Positions 36,863-46,583 of a stretch of DNA of 64,000 nt are shown here, piece by piece. The notes under the pieces were generated by a model, which worked only from the letters and a program-made list of their open reading frames with translations, made no database searches and was not told the DNA's origin. Both the position numbers and the translations under genes were made by a program. How positions within the stretch are numbered: position 1 is the stretch's first letter; the number at the start of each line of letters is the position of its first letter. This stretch comes from Halostreptopolyspora alba (lineage in GTDB: Bacteria > Actinomycetota > Actinomycetes > Streptosporangiales > Streptosporangiaceae), in NCBI GenBank assembly GCA_003725585.1, contig RJMB01000024.1, forward strand, positions 1 to 64,000, read 5' to 3'.

Positions 36863-37525
36863 ATGTCCGACACGTCGCGGATCCCGGTGGACAAGATCGT
36901 CACGTCGGGGGTCTTCCGGCTCGACGGTGGCGAGTTCGACGTCGACAACAACGTCTGGCTCGTCGGGAACGAGCGTACGGCGATCGTGGTCGACGCCGCG
37001 CACGACTTCGAGGGGATCGCCCGCGCTCTGGGCGACCGCGAGCTGATGGCGATCGTGTGCACGCACGCGCACAACGACCACATCAACGCCGCCGTGCAGC
37101 TGGCAGACCTCACCGACGCGCCGATCCTGGCGCACCCCGACGACACACCGCTGTGGAACATGGTCTATCCCGACCGCGAGCCCGACGCCCCCCTGCTGCA
37201 CGGGGAGCGCCTGCAAGCGGGCGACGTGGAGTTGCAGGTGCTGCACACGCCGGGCCACGCGCCCGGTGCGGTCAGCCTGTACGCGCCCGGCGCGGGTGTC
37301 GTCTTCACCGGAGACACCCTGTTCCAGGGTGGGCCCGGAGCCACCGGCCGCTCCTACTCCGACTACCCCACCATCCTCGCCTCGATCCGGGACCAGCTGC
37401 TCGTGCTGCCCGGGGACACGGTGGTGCACCCGGGGCACGGGCCCTCCACCACGATCGACGCGGAGGCGGCGAACATCCGGGAGCTGTTGGCCGACGCGGC
37501 GGGCGGAGAGGAGCCCGGCGGCTGA
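36863..37525 (+). CDS. MBL-fold metallo-hydrolase, partner of MscR
   Basis: A 220-residue metallo-beta-lactamase-fold hydrolase. The HxHxDH metal motif is His68-His70-Asp72-His73 ('THAHNDH'); 'TPGHAPGAV', 'FTGDTLF' and 'HPGHGP' supply the remaining ligands. ATG 36863 directly abuts the mscR stop, so the two are coupled. In this pair it is thought to hydrolyse S-formylmycothiol to formate and mycothiol, completing formaldehyde detoxification; that role is inferred from context. The gene converges on the histidine kinase with 8 bases between stops. Confidence 0.9.
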   Translation: MSDTSRIPVDKIVTSGVFRLDGGEFDVDNNVWLVGNERTAIVVDAAHDFEGIARALGDRELMAIVCTHAHNDHINAAVQLADLTDAPILAHPDDTPLWNMVYPDREPDAPLLHGERLQAGDVELQVLHTPGHAPGAVSLYAPGAGVVFTGDTLFQGGPGATGRSYSDYPTILASIRDQLLVLPGDTVVHPGHGPSTTIDAEAANIRELLADAAGGEEPGG

Positions 37526-37533
37526 AACCGGGG

Positions 37534-38820
37534 TCAGACGGGGCCGGCGATCTTGGCGGCGCCGCCGGCGCTCGACGGTAGGAAGAGGGCGAACGTGGTG
37601 GGCTCCGTCTGGATCAGCTCCACCCGTGCGCCCTCCGACTCGGCGATGTGGCGGGCCAGGGCCAGGCCCAGCCCGGTCCCGTTGTCACCCGACACCTCGC
37701 GCTCGAAGATCTTCGTGGCCATGTCTTCGGGGATGCCGTGGCCCTCGTCGCTGACCTCGATACGGACGGACTGGCCGGCGTCCACGCGGCGCACGGTCAC
37801 CGCCCCGGCGCCGTGCTTGTAGGCGTTCTCCACCAGGGTGGCCAGGATCTGCGACAGGTCGGTGGGCACGGTCAGGGCGGTGAGCCCGGTCGCGCCGGCC
37901 ACCTCCAGTGAGCGCCCCTCCTGCCGGAGTACCGGCTCCCACTCGTCGACGCACTGCTGTAGGACGTCGTCGACCGGGACCGGTTCCACCTCGGGGTGCT
38001 GGCTCTTGCGGGCCCGGCCGAGCAGGCTCTCCACCGTCTCGACCAGCCGTTCGGCCTGGGCGAGCGCCGCCTCGCCCTCCTCGCGCACGACCTCGGGGTT
38101 GTTCGCCTCGGCGAGGATCTCCTCGAGGCGCATGGTGAGCGCGGTCAGGGGGGTGCGCAGCTGGTGGGAGGCGTCGGTGGCGAAGTGCCGTTCGGTGGCG
38201 ATGAGCCCCGCGATTCGTTCGGCGCTGCGGTCCAGTACCTCGGCGACCCGGTCGGCTTCGGGGATGCCGTAGCGGTGCCCCCAGGGGGTGGTGACGCCGG
38301 AACCCAGGCGTTCCGCGGTCGCCGCGAGGTCGACCAGCGGAAGCGTGAGCCGGCGGGCCTGCAACATGGCCAGCCCCACGGCCACCGCGATCGCGAGCAG
38401 TGACAGCGAGGCGATACCCAACCAGGCGTTGAGGATGCTGTCCTGTAGTTGCGTGGTGGAGCGCCACACCGAGATCTCGGCCCCGGCGTCGGTGGTGGTC
38501 GACGCGGACAGGGTGGAGGGGGCGTCGGGGGAGCGGGGGTCGATGTCCCAACCACCGGTTCTGATGGGTTCGTCGTCCCCGGGGCGGGTGATCTCGATGT
38601 GCCGTCTGGGGTGTGCCGCCGCGAGTTCCCGCGTGGCGACCTGGCCGTCGCTCTCGAGCTGGGAGTCCACCTCGACACCGAGAAGTTCGACCTCGCGCTG
38701 CAACGCGTTGCGATTCTCGCTGTAGATGGACTTGTACGTCAGCGCCCCCAACGGCAGCCCGAGGAGCATGACCGCGATGACAGTAACCACCAGAGTGGAG
38801 AACAGCATCCGCCTGCGCAT
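37534..38820 (-). CDS. Two-component sensor histidine kinase
   Basis: A 428-residue membrane sensor. Transmembrane helices at about 7-29 and 131-153 enclose a ~100-residue extracellular sensor domain of no recognised type. A HAMP segment (~152-205) follows, then HisKA with the phospho-acceptor His219 in 'ASHQLRTPLTAL', and the ATPase domain with 'LVENAYKHGAGAV' (N box), 'VSDEGHGIPED' (G1) and 'GTGLGLALARHIAE' (G2). ATG 38820. The response regulator gene lies 62 bases upstream on the same strand, so the pair forms one operon. The signal cannot be deduced. Confidence 0.92.
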   Translation of the reverse strand: MRRRMLFSTLVVTVIAVMLLGLPLGALTYKSIYSENRNALQREVELLGVEVDSQLESDGQVATRELAAAHPRRHIEITRPGDDEPIRTGGWDIDPRSPDAPSTLSASTTTDAGAEISVWRSTTQLQDSILNAWLGIASLSLLAIAVAVGLAMLQARRLTLPLVDLAATAERLGSGVTTPWGHRYGIPEADRVAEVLDRSAERIAGLIATERHFATDASHQLRTPLTALTMRLEEILAEANNPEVVREEGEAALAQAERLVETVESLLGRARKSQHPEVEPVPVDDVLQQCVDEWEPVLRQEGRSLEVAGATGLTALTVPTDLSQILATLVENAYKHGAGAVTVRRVDAGQSVRIEVSDEGHGIPEDMATKIFEREVSGDNGTGLGLALARHIAESEGARVELIQTEPTTFALFLPSSAGGAAKIAGPV

Positions 38821-38882
38821 GTCACCCCTTGATCGCCTAGCGCCGTGGTATTCCAGTATGGGGTGTGACGCCGCAGGTCAGT

Positions 38883-39551
38883 CTATTCTCGTTCGAATCG
38901 GAAGCCGACACCTCGTACTGTCGTGATGTAGGCGGGGTGGGTGGCGTCGTCGCCGAGTTTGCGTCGCAGCCACGAGATGTGCATGTCCAACGTCTTTGTG
39001 GACCCCCACCAGTTGGTGTCCCAAACCTCGCGCATGATCTGTTCTCGGGTGACCACTTTTCCGGCGTCGCGCACCAGAACGCGCAGCAGGTCGAACTCCT
39101 TCGTGGTGAGCTGTAGCTCCCGGTCGCCGATCCAGGCGCGCCGTGAGTCGTTGTCGATGCGTACGCCGTGCACCACCGGAACCTCGGCCCCGCCGCGGCG
39201 GAGCAGGGCACGGACCCGGGCGAGTAGTTCGGCCAGGCGGAACGGCTTCGTGACGTAGTCGTCCGCCCCCGTGTCCAGGCCAACGACGGTGTCCACCTCG
39301 TCGGCGCGCGCGGTCAGGATCAGGATTGGGGTTCCGTGGCCTTCGGCCCGGAGTCGCCGAGCGACCTCGAGCCCGTCCATTTCGGGCAACCCCAGGTCGA
39401 GGACCATGAGGTCGATATCCCCGGAGCGGCCCCGGTCGAGGGTTTCCACCCCGCTCACGGTGACATCCACCGAGTAACCCTCGCGACGGAGCGCGCGTGC
39501 GAGCGGCTCGGAGATGGAGACATCGTCTTCGGCCAGCAAAACGCAGGTCAT
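38883..39551 (-). CDS. OmpR/PhoB-family response regulator
   Basis: A 222-residue response regulator. The receiver domain has Asp9-Asp10, the phospho-acceptor Asp52 ('VLDLGLPEMDG') and Lys102 ('VTKPF'). The DNA-binding winged helix spans about 125-222 with 'LTTKEFDLLRVLVRDAGKVV' and 'LDMHISWLRRKLG', ending 'YITTVRGVGFRFE'. I start at ATG 39551 (MTCVLLAEDD), which begins the receiver domain exactly; the open frame runs upstream to 39773 through an AT-richer promoter-like region. Partner of the kinase gene just downstream. Confidence 0.93.
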   Translation of the reverse strand: MTCVLLAEDDVSISEPLARALRREGYSVDVTVSGVETLDRGRSGDIDLMVLDLGLPEMDGLEVARRLRAEGHGTPILILTARADEVDTVVGLDTGADDYVTKPFRLAELLARVRALLRRGGAEVPVVHGVRIDNDSRRAWIGDRELQLTTKEFDLLRVLVRDAGKVVTREQIMREVWDTNWWGSTKTLDMHISWLRRKLGDDATHPAYITTVRGVGFRFERE

Positions 39552-39791
39552 GTATCTGATAGTAAAACGGACCGGTCGGGTTTCCCTATTACGCGCGCCG
39601 TGTGGGCGCAGGCTTGTCCGAAAATGCATGCCTCCCAAAACGGGAAAAACTTCGCTAAATACGCGCGGTTCCGCGGATTTTGCGATTTTCTGGCGGATTG
39701 ATTGCGATGAGTTGACCGAATGGGGGAGGTGAGCCGGCCCGGCGCGCCGACATCGCGGAAACCGGGTTTCCACCGCGAGAGTCCGACTTCC
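39552..39791 (-). promoter_or_regulatory. AT-rich upstream region of the two-component operon
   Basis: Unusually AT-rich for this genome, especially 39540-39570 and 39620-39720. It lies upstream of the minus-strand response regulator and after the end of gtrA. It presumably contains the operon promoter; I cannot fix -10 and -35 elements with confidence. Confidence 0.35.
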
Positions 39792-40280
39792 TCAACCGCG
39801 TCGCGTCTCCGCTTTCTCCCGGTTCTTCGCGTTCTCCTCGGGTCCCTCGGCGGCGGGGAAGACCCACCGCCGGTAGGACCAGTAACGGAACAGGGTGCCC
39901 AGCCCGACCCCCACGACATTGCCCGCGATGTTGGTGGCGAGCTGGCCCTCGAACCCCAGAACGTAGACGGCTACCCAGACACACAGCAGCTGGATCAGCA
40001 TCCCGACGCCGTTCATGATGAAGAACAGCGTGGACTCGCGGTGCAGGCCGGTTCGCGCCCGCTGGTGGAACGTCCAGTGGCGGTGCCCGAGGAACGCCAC
40101 TATCACGGAGAGCACGGTGCCCAGCCCCTGCCCGACCAACGGCGGCGCGTCGAGCACCGCCCAGAAGGCGTTGGTGGCGGCGACCTGTACCACGTAGGCG
40201 ACGGCACCCACGGACGCGAACCGAGCGAGCTCGTGAATCAGCCACGCGAAGCGGCGGTAGAGCGCTGTGGCCAGTCGCAC
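39792..40280 (-). CDS. GtrA-family membrane protein
   Basis: A 162-residue protein with four transmembrane helices, matching the GtrA family: 'ELARFASVGAVAYVVQVAATN' (split over the first helix), 'GHRHWTFHQR' after the second, and 'FRYWSYRRWVFP' at the end. GtrA proteins are thought to flip lipid-linked sugars such as polyprenyl-phosphate-glucose across the membrane in wall-polysaccharide modification. GTG 40280 is taken as the start, with GGAAGG about ten bases upstream; the ORF upstream of it overlaps purK in antisense. It is divergent from purK. Confidence 0.85.
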   Translation of the reverse strand: MRLATALYRRFAWLIHELARFASVGAVAYVVQVAATNAFWAVLDAPPLVGQGLGTVLSVIVAFLGHRHWTFHQRARTGLHRESTLFFIMNGVGMLIQLLCVWVAVYVLGFEGQLATNIAGNVVGVGLGTLFRYWSYRRWVFPAAEGPEENAKNREKAETRRG

Positions 40281-40397
40281 GAGGGGGACGCCTTCCTCTT
40301 CCCGGTGGTCACTAGAATTCTTGGGGAGCACCACAGGAGCCTCGTGGCAGCCTACGCGGTCCCACACACCACGAGCGAACCAACGAGCTGAGGCACA

Positions 40398-41555
40398 GTG
40401 AGCGAGCGTAACCGGCCCGTCCCCCGTGTTGGCATGGTCGGCGGTGGCCAGCTTGCCCGGATGACCCACCAGGCGGCCATCGCCCTGGACGTCGACTTCC
40501 GCGTCCTGGCCAGGTCCGCCGGTGACAGCGCCGCCCTGGTCTGCGGCGACGTGCAGCTGGGCGACGACCGAGGACTGAACGACCTACTGACCTTCGCTAA
40601 GTCGTGTGACGTCGTCACCTTCGACCACGAGCACGTGCCCGAGCCGGTGCTGCGCGAGGTCGAGGAGTCGGGGGCGCGGGTCCGGCCGAGCCGCGACGCG
40701 CTGCGCCACGCCCAGGACAAGATCCGCATGCGCACCCGCGCCTCGGAACTGGGAGCGCCCTGCCCGCGCTGGCGCGCGGTGACCACTGTCGGGCAGGTCG
40801 AGTCGTTCGGCGCCGAGGTGGGCTGGCCGGTCGTGCTCAAGGCCGCCAGCGGGGGTTACGACGGCAGGGGGGTCTGGGTGGCCGACTCCGTGTCGGAGGC
40901 GCGCACCGTGTTGGACCGCGCCGCCGCGACCGAGACCCCGATGATGGTGGAGGAGCGGGTCCCCTTCCGGCGGGAGCTCGCCGTGCAGGTGGCGCGTTCG
41001 CCCTACGGGCAGGTCGCCACATACCCCGTTGTGGAGACCGTACAGCGCGATGGCATCTGCCACGAGGTCATCGCACCCGCCCCGGGACTGGACGAGGACC
41101 GGGCGACCCGGGCCCAGGAGCTCGCCATCGAGCTCGCGCACGCGCTCGACGTCACGGGCGTGCTCGCGGTGGAGCTCTTCGAGACCGACGACGGGGTGGT
41201 CCTCAACGAGCTGGCCATGCGCCCGCACAACTCCGGCCACTGGACCATCGAGGGGGCCCGTACCTCCCAGTTCGAGCAGCACCTGCGCGCCGTCCTCGAC
41301 CTGCCGCTGGGATCACCGCGCACCACCGCGCCCTTCGTGGTCATGGCCAACGTGCTCGGCGGGGAGGATTCCGGCGTCTTCGACCGGTACTTTCACGTCA
41401 TGGCCAAGGACCCCGAACTCAAGACACACTTCTACGGCAAGCAGGTCCGGCCTGGCCGCAAGATCGGGCACGTCACGGTCCAGGGCGACGACCACCACGC
41501 GCTTCTCGAACGCGTCCGCGACGCAGCCGCACACCTCAAGGGAGCCTCTCAGTGA
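40398..41555 (+). CDS. purK: 5-(carboxyamino)imidazole ribonucleotide synthase
   Basis: ATP-grasp enzyme that carboxylates AIR on nitrogen, giving N5-CAIR for PurE. The 385-residue protein starts '[19 protein letters not shown]', has the ATP-grasp segments '[17 protein letters not shown]' and '[15 protein letters not shown]', and the active-site '[22 protein letters not shown]'. GTG 40398 has GAGG four bases upstream. It overlaps purE by four bases. Confidence 0.95.
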   Translation: MSERNRPVPRVGMVGGGQLARMTHQAAIALDVDFRVLARSAGDSAALVCGDVQLGDDRGLNDLLTFAKSCDVVTFDHEHVPEPVLREVEESGARVRPSRDALRHAQDKIRMRTRASELGAPCPRWRAVTTVGQVESFGAEVGWPVVLKAASGGYDGRGVWVADSVSEARTVLDRAAATETPMMVEERVPFRRELAVQVARSPYGQVATYPVVETVQRDGICHEVIAPAPGLDEDRATRAQELAIELAHALDVTGVLAVELFETDDGVVLNELAMRPHNSGHWTIEGARTSQFEQHLRAVLDLPLGSPRTTAPFVVMANVLGGEDSGVFDRYFHVMAKDPELKTHFYGKQVRPGRKIGHVTVQGDDHHALLERVRDAAAHLKGASQ

Positions 41556-42088
41556 CCGAGACCGACCCGACCATTGGCATCGTGATGGGCAGTGACTCCG
41601 ACTGGCCGGTCATGCAGGAGGCCGCCGCGGCGCTGGAGGTGTTCGACATCGGTTACGAGGCCGACGTCGTCTCCGCGCACCGGATGCCGCAGGACATGAT
41701 CACCTACGGTTCACAGGCCGCCGACCGTGGGCTGAAGGCGATCATCGCCGGTGCCGGTGGGGCGGCGCATCTGCCCGGGATGCTGGCCGCTGTCACCCCG
41801 CTGCCGGTGATCGGGGTTCCCGTCCCGTTGCAGCACCTCGACGGGATGGACTCGCTACTGTCCATCGTGCAGATGCCCGCCGGGGTTCCCGTCGCGACGG
41901 TCGCCGTGGGCGCCGCTCGTAACGCGGGACTACTGGCGGCGCGCATGCTCGCCATGCACGACCCCGACCTGCGCGAACGGATGGTCGACTTCCAGGAGGA
42001 CCTGCGGACCCAGGCCCAGGAGAAGGGCGAGCGGCTGCGCCGCCAGGCACCCCCTCAGAGCCCGGGTATGGGTTTCAGCGTGGGCTGA
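41552..42088 (+). CDS. purE: N5-CAIR mutase
   Basis: Class I PurE that converts N5-CAIR to CAIR in purine synthesis. The 178-residue protein has '[13 protein letters not shown]' (CO2/nucleotide site), 'SAHRMPQDM' with the conserved His, '[13 protein letters not shown]' and '[22 protein letters not shown]'. The GTG start overlaps the purK stop (GTGA). It is followed by the repeat array at 42184. Confidence 0.95.
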   Translation: MTETDPTIGIVMGSDSDWPVMQEAAAALEVFDIGYEADVVSAHRMPQDMITYGSQAADRGLKAIIAGAGGAAHLPGMLAAVTPLPVIGVPVPLQHLDGMDSLLSIVQMPAGVPVATVAVGAARNAGLLAARMLAMHDPDLRERMVDFQEDLRTQAQEKGERLRRQAPPQSPGMGFSVG

Positions 42089-42183
42089 CCCACCACACCC
42101 CAGCGAGAGGCTCCTGCCGGGGCGACCAGACCCGGCCAACCGCCACCAACCTCCTGACCGGGTATGTCCAGGATCTGTTTCAG

Positions 42184-42519
42184 CCCGGCCCGGGCGAGCG
42201 GCAGCGAGCCCAGGTAACACGGGCCGGGTACCGCCGGGGTTCTGGAGGGTGCGGAGGTGGGGGAGTGAGGGACGAGCGACCTCACCGGAGGTGCCCGAAG
42301 GTTCCCGGCTTCTGGGGTACCCGGCCCGGGCGAGCGGCAGCGAGCCCAGGTAACACGGGCCGGGTGCCGCCGGGGTTCTGGAGGGTGCGGAGGTGGGGGA
42401 GTGAGGGACGAGCGACCTCACCGGAGGTGCCCGAAGGTTCCCGGCTTCTGGGGTACCCGGCCCGGGCGAGCGGTGGCGAGTCCAGAAAGCACTACAGCGA
42501 GCCCAGAAAGCACTACCTA
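42184..42519 (-). repeat. 136-bp tandem repeat array (2.5 units), dispersed repeat copy 2
   Basis: Units begin at 42184, 42320 and 42456, a period of exactly 136 bp; the first two full units differ at about one position (42230 A versus 42366 G) and the third is partial. The partial unit ends with a short duplication of about 21 bases (42474-42514) and a CCTAG holding the ugd stop codon. Blocks such as GGTGCCCGAAGGTTCCCGGC and GCAGCGAGCCCAGG are shared with copies at 24047 and 56809. Long open frames across it are by-products of the repeat, not genes. Confidence 0.92.
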
Positions 42520-43839
42520 GGGGCGCCCGAGCGCCCGATAGGTCCAGTCGTGGGCGCGCCATGTGGCGGCGTCGAGCGCGTTGCGGCCGTCGACGATGTT
42601 GCGGCGCGCCACGAGCTTGGCGAGTTCGGCGGGATCGGCGTCGCGGAACTCGGCCCATTCGGTGAGCATCAGTACGACGTCGGCGTCCCGGACGGCCTCC
42701 AGCATGGAGTGCGCGTAGTTGAGTTCGGGGTGCTCCTCTTTCGCGCGCTCCAGGGCCTCGGGGTCGTAGACGGTCACGGTCGCGCCCTGTGCGGCGATCG
42801 TCGAGGCGACGTCGAGCGCGGGCGAGTCGCGGATGTCATCGGAGTTGGGTTTGAACGCGGCGCCCAACACTCCCACGGTCCGGCCGTCGAACCCGCCGCC
42901 GATGAGTCCCCGCGCGATGTCGACGGTGCGAGCCCGGCGCCGCTGGTTGATGGCGTCGACCTCGCGTAGGAACGAGAGGGCGGGCTCGACGCCGAGCTCG
43001 TCGGCGCGGGCCATGAACGCGCGAATGTCCTTGGGTAGGCAGCCACCGCCGAATCCGAGCCCGGGGCCGAGGAACTTGCCGCCGATGCGGTCGTCGTAGG
43101 AGAGGGCTTCGGCGAGGCGTTTGACGTCGGCCCCGGCGGCTTCGGACACCTCGGCCATGGCGTTGATGAAGGAGATCTTGGTGGCCAGGAACGCGTTCGC
43201 CGAGACCTTGACGAGCTCGGCGGTCTGGATGTCGGTCACCAGGAACGGGATTCCCTGCTCGATCTGGGACGCCGAGATCTCCCGCATGGCCGCCTCGACG
43301 CGCGCGGATTCGGTGCCAATGACGATCCGGTTGGGCCGCAGGGTGTCCTCGACCCCGAAACCCTCCCGGAGGAACTCCGGGCTCCAGCCGAGTTCGACGC
43401 CGGTGCCGACCGGTGCGACGGTGTGGAACCGTCGCGCGACGCGCGCGGCTGTACCCACGGGAACGGTGGACTTGCCGATGACGACCGCCGGCCGGGTCAG
43501 CCGCGGGGCCAGGCTCTCGACCGCGCCATCGACGAAGCTGAGGTCCGCGGCGTTGGAGTCGGAGCGTTGCGGGGTGCCGACGCAGAGGAAGTGGATGTCG
43601 GCGAACTCGGCGACCTCGTCGTAGTCACAGGTGAAGCGCAGCCGCCCGGCGGCGAGGTTGCGGTTGAGGACCTCCTCCAGCCCGGGCTCGTAGAACGGGA
43701 CGCGGCCGGCCGAGAGGCTGTCGATCTTGACCCGGTCGACGTCGAGGCCCAGCACGTCGAAGCCGAGCTCGGCCATGCAGGCGGCGTGCGTGGCACCCAG
43801 GTACCCGGTGCCGATAACCGAGATCCGTGCTTGGGCCAA
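42517..43839 (-). CDS. UDP-glucose 6-dehydrogenase
   Basis: A 440-residue UDP-glucose/GDP-mannose dehydrogenase family enzyme that oxidises UDP-glucose twice to UDP-glucuronate. NAD loop 'VIGTGYLGATHAACMAELG'; 'GKSTVPVGTA'; catalytic 'GPGLGFGGGCLPKDIRAF' with the nucleophilic Cys; 'LGAAFKPNSDDIRDSPALDV'. The start appears to be TTG 43839 with AAGGAAGGA about seven bases upstream. Its TAG stop lies in the terminal CCTAG of the repeat array. It probably supplies uronic acid for the wall polysaccharide made by the genes that follow. Confidence 0.92.
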   Translation of the reverse strand: MAQARISVIGTGYLGATHAACMAELGFDVLGLDVDRVKIDSLSAGRVPFYEPGLEEVLNRNLAAGRLRFTCDYDEVAEFADIHFLCVGTPQRSDSNAADLSFVDGAVESLAPRLTRPAVVIGKSTVPVGTAARVARRFHTVAPVGTGVELGWSPEFLREGFGVEDTLRPNRIVIGTESARVEAAMREISASQIEQGIPFLVTDIQTAELVKVSANAFLATKISFINAMAEVSEAAGADVKRLAEALSYDDRIGGKFLGPGLGFGGGCLPKDIRAFMARADELGVEPALSFLREVDAINQRRRARTVDIARGLIGGGFDGRTVGVLGAAFKPNSDDIRDSPALDVASTIAAQGATVTVYDPEALERAKEEHPELNYAHSMLEAVRDADVVLMLTEWAEFRDADPAELAKLVARRNIVDGRNALDAATWRAHDWTYRALGRP

Positions 43840-44098
43840 TGGTTCGTCCTTCCTTGCTTCCCACCGCCGTGCGTGGTCGCCGGCCCGACGGTCCGTTCCG
43901 CTCGCGTGTCGCCCCGGCCGGTCCGAACGACACGATTACGAGAGAGATTGCCGGACTCGCCCACGGCGCAACCTTAACTCGGGGTTGATGCGATCCGACC
44001 AAGCGTCGGGGAAAGGTGCGTTTCGTGCGGGTTAGTCGGAAGTACGGCGACACCCCAGGGGCTCTACACTGCCAAGATTACCCGTGGCCACGGCCGCC

Positions 44099-44677
44099 TC
44101 AGCGCGGACGTGGCGGGCCGCCCGAGGGGTCCCGCTGGAACGGGGTCGTGGTGCCGGCGGGCTCGCCGTGCTCGGGAGCGCTCGAAGGCGGGTCGTCCGG
44201 GGCGGGCGCCGCGGGATAGCGGTCGTGAGGGTGCTGGTCGTCCGGAACGGGCCGCGGGGGAGGGGCGGCACCGGTCGAACGCCACCGCGACGGCAGCAGT
44301 GCCGAGATGAGCAGCAGGGTCCCCAGGGGCAACACAACCGGAAACGCGGGGCCCAGGGGGTGGAACATCGAGTCGGCGTCGAGCCAACCGGGCATGGCGG
44401 TCTCGAAGGACCCCAGGTCCAGCAGCGGCCAGAGGCAGAACCCCAGCGGGACGGCTCCCGCGAGCAGCGCCGCCAGCGGTGACAGCCGGGACCCGGCGAG
44501 CAGCCCACCGAGAACTCCGATGGCCATGAGCGCGCCAACCCCGGGCATGGCGAGACCGTCGGTGAAGTCCCCGGACCGCACTCCGCCGCTGACCTCGGCG
44601 GCGGCCCACGCCGTGCCGAACCACAGTAGTGGAGCGCAGAGCAGCCCGGCCAGCAGGCCGAACAGATGGCGGCGCAC
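44099..44677 (-). CDS. Four-helix membrane protein, unknown
   Basis: About 192 residues from GTG 44677, which has GGAGGA about four bases upstream. Four hydrophobic segments (roughly 6-27, 41-60, 65-85 and 109-132) are followed by a ~60-residue Pro/Asp/His-rich cytoplasmic-type tail. No family is recognised. An ATG at 44767 would add 30 basic residues and lacks a ribosome site. It lies between ugd and an LCP gene, all on the minus strand, so a link to envelope polymer synthesis is possible but unproven. The gap 43840-44098 shows no gene. Confidence 0.6.
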   Translation of the reverse strand: MRRHLFGLLAGLLCAPLLWFGTAWAAAEVSGGVRSGDFTDGLAMPGVGALMAIGVLGGLLAGSRLSPLAALLAGAVPLGFCLWPLLDLGSFETAMPGWLDADSMFHPLGPAFPVVLPLGTLLLISALLPSRWRSTGAAPPPRPVPDDQHPHDRYPAAPAPDDPPSSAPEHGEPAGTTTPFQRDPSGGPPRPR

Positions 44678-44804
44678 GAATCCTCCAGAGCCCTCGGGTG
44701 GTCGTGGTCCTACCACGATTGGCGGGAACCCTAACGCACGCGCACGCGCGCTCCGGTACCGCCGCACGACTCCGCCCCTCGGAGGAGGGTTTGTTCGGCC
44801 CGGT

Positions 44805-46331
44805 TCACCCGCAGACGTTCTCGCGCGCGCTCGAGGCGCTCACCTCGCTTCGCGGGCCGTCCCCACCCGAGGGCTCGGGCTCGGAGGGCTCCGGCTCCGG
44901 ATCGGGCGGGTCGACCCCGGTGAAGTTGAACCCGACCACCACCTGCAGCTCCTCACTCAGTGTGCTGTCCTCGCGCACCTCGGAACCGGGAATGCTCTCC
45001 GACAGCAGAGAGGCGGACCGCTCCTCGCCCGGCCCGTGCCGTACCACCGTCGTCGCGACATCCTGGGTGGGCCAGTTACGCGCCCTGGAGGAGGTCTCGA
45101 ACCCGGCTTCGGAGAACGCGTCGCGGACCTCCTCGCCCTTGCCGGGGGCGCCGGTGCCGTTGAAGACCTGTAGCCGGATGTCGTTCGGTTGGGGGCGCTC
45201 GTCGGCGGGCTCCTCCGCGGAGCTGGCGGTCTCCCGTTCGCTGACCGGCTGGTCAGCATTGATGTCGGCGAACAGGGCGCGAGCCTCCTCCTCGTTCCAC
45301 CGGACGGCGACGTCGCCTCGGGGGGTCCAGTAGTCGGTATCGGCCACTGGGACCTGGGTGAACGTCACGTCATCCAGCCCGATGTCGCTCACCTGGGCGC
45401 CGAGCCGGTTGAGGGCCTTGGTGTCGAGGCCCTCGTCCACGGTCACGGCGCCGAGAGCGGTGTCGAGGAAGGAGGTGAGCTTGGCCGGGTCCGACAGTGT
45501 CTCGGTGCTGACCGCCTTGTCCAGGAGCGCGGAGACGACCTGCTGTTGCCGGTCGATGCGGTCGAGGTCGCCACCTGGGGTCTGGCGCGTGCGGGAGAAG
45601 GCGAGCGCGTCCTCCCCGTCGACATGGTGGGTCCCCGCCTCCATGCTGAGGTGGGCCTTGGGGTCCTCGATCGGCTCGGACAGACACACCTCGATCCCGC
45701 CGACCGCGTTGACGACGTCGACGAACCCCGAGAAGTCGATCTCCGCGTAGTGGTCGATGCGCACGTTCGTGGCCGACTCGACCGTCCGGACGGCGAGCTG
45801 CGGGCCGCCGTAGGCGTAGGCGGCGTTGATCTTGTCCTTTCCGTGCCCCGGTACGTTCACCCAGGAGTCGCGGGGAAGCCCGACGACGTTGACGTGGTCG
45901 CGTTCGTTGTTCAGGTGCACCAGCATCATGGTGTCCGAGCGGCCGGCGGCACCGTCGTTGTCCGAGCCCTCGACACCCTCCCGGCTGTCCGAACCGATCA
46001 GCAGGAACGTCAACGCCCCCTTGGGTCCCTCCTCTGGGCGGTCCCCGTCGAACAACCCCCCGAAGACGTCGAAGCGGTTGATCTTGCCGGAGGCCCATTC
46101 GGTGAACGCCCACGAGCCACCGGACGCCAGGAGTACCAGGAACGACATCGCCGCGGCGAGCAGCAGCACGGTCCGTTGCCGGCGGACACGCGCGGGAGGG
46201 ATTCCGGAGATTCCCCGTCCCTCTGTCCGCCCACGGGGGTCGGGAGGCGTGGGGCCCGAACGGGGCCGCGAGAACTCCGGAGTGTGCCGGCTCACTCTGC
46301 TCCCCCTGCCGTCTCCCGTGCGATCGCTCAT
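44805..46331 (-). CDS. LCP-family wall-polymer ligase with LytR_C domain
   Basis: A 508-residue LytR-CpsA-Psr protein. One transmembrane helix at about 54-76 follows a basic cytoplasmic N-terminus. The extracellular LCP catalytic domain has 'FLLIGSDSREGVEG', 'RSDTMMLVHLN', 'VVGLPRDSWVNVPG', 'KINAAYAYGG' and 'DLDRIDRQQQVV'. A C-terminal LytR_C domain (~385-465; 'IRLQVFNGTGAPGKGEEV') and an acidic Pro/Glu/Ser tail ending near a lone Cys complete it. It transfers a lipid-linked glycopolymer to peptidoglycan or arabinogalactan-like acceptors. Larger than the LCP protein at 9.5 kb, which lacks LytR_C; its position in the envelope cluster points to the polymer made here. Confidence 0.93.
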   Translation of the reverse strand: MSDRTGDGRGSRVSRHTPEFSRPRSGPTPPDPRGRTEGRGISGIPPARVRRQRTVLLLAAAMSFLVLLASGGSWAFTEWASGKINRFDVFGGLFDGDRPEEGPKGALTFLLIGSDSREGVEGSDNDGAAGRSDTMMLVHLNNERDHVNVVGLPRDSWVNVPGHGKDKINAAYAYGGPQLAVRTVESATNVRIDHYAEIDFSGFVDVVNAVGGIEVCLSEPIEDPKAHLSMEAGTHHVDGEDALAFSRTRQTPGGDLDRIDRQQQVVSALLDKAVSTETLSDPAKLTSFLDTALGAVTVDEGLDTKALNRLGAQVSDIGLDDVTFTQVPVADTDYWTPRGDVAVRWNEEEARALFADINADQPVSERETASSAEEPADERPQPNDIRLQVFNGTGAPGKGEEVRDAFSEAGFETSSRARNWPTQDVATTVVRHGPGEERSASLLSESIPGSEVREDSTLSEELQVVVGFNFTGVDPPDPEPEPSEPEPSGGDGPRSEVSASSARENVCG

Positions 46332-46583
46332 CGGTCACCGCCCCCGTGACCGCCCCGGTGTCCTTCCCAGACTGGCACCCGATGCCCCGATGGGGCGCGG
46401 GTTGGCGTCCTCTCGGCGTGTTGGCGCCCGGTGGCGGGACCCGTGTGACCACACGCGGTCGGATTCGGGTAGCGGGTGCAGTAGCGTTACCTGGCGAGCG
46501 AGCCACGTCGCGGCGCGGGCCGTGCCCGTGTCCACCCTCGGACGGTTGGCTCCCGTCAGGCCCGTCGACCCTTGGAAGAGCTG

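Noticed and set aside
42184-42519. Possible CRISPR array
   Set aside because: Units are 136 bp, contiguous and nearly identical throughout, with no unique spacers and no cas genes.
41930-42658. Open frames of up to 242 codons across the repeat array on the minus strand
   Set aside because: They simply translate the 136-bp repeat and the antisense of purE; no start signal or domain.
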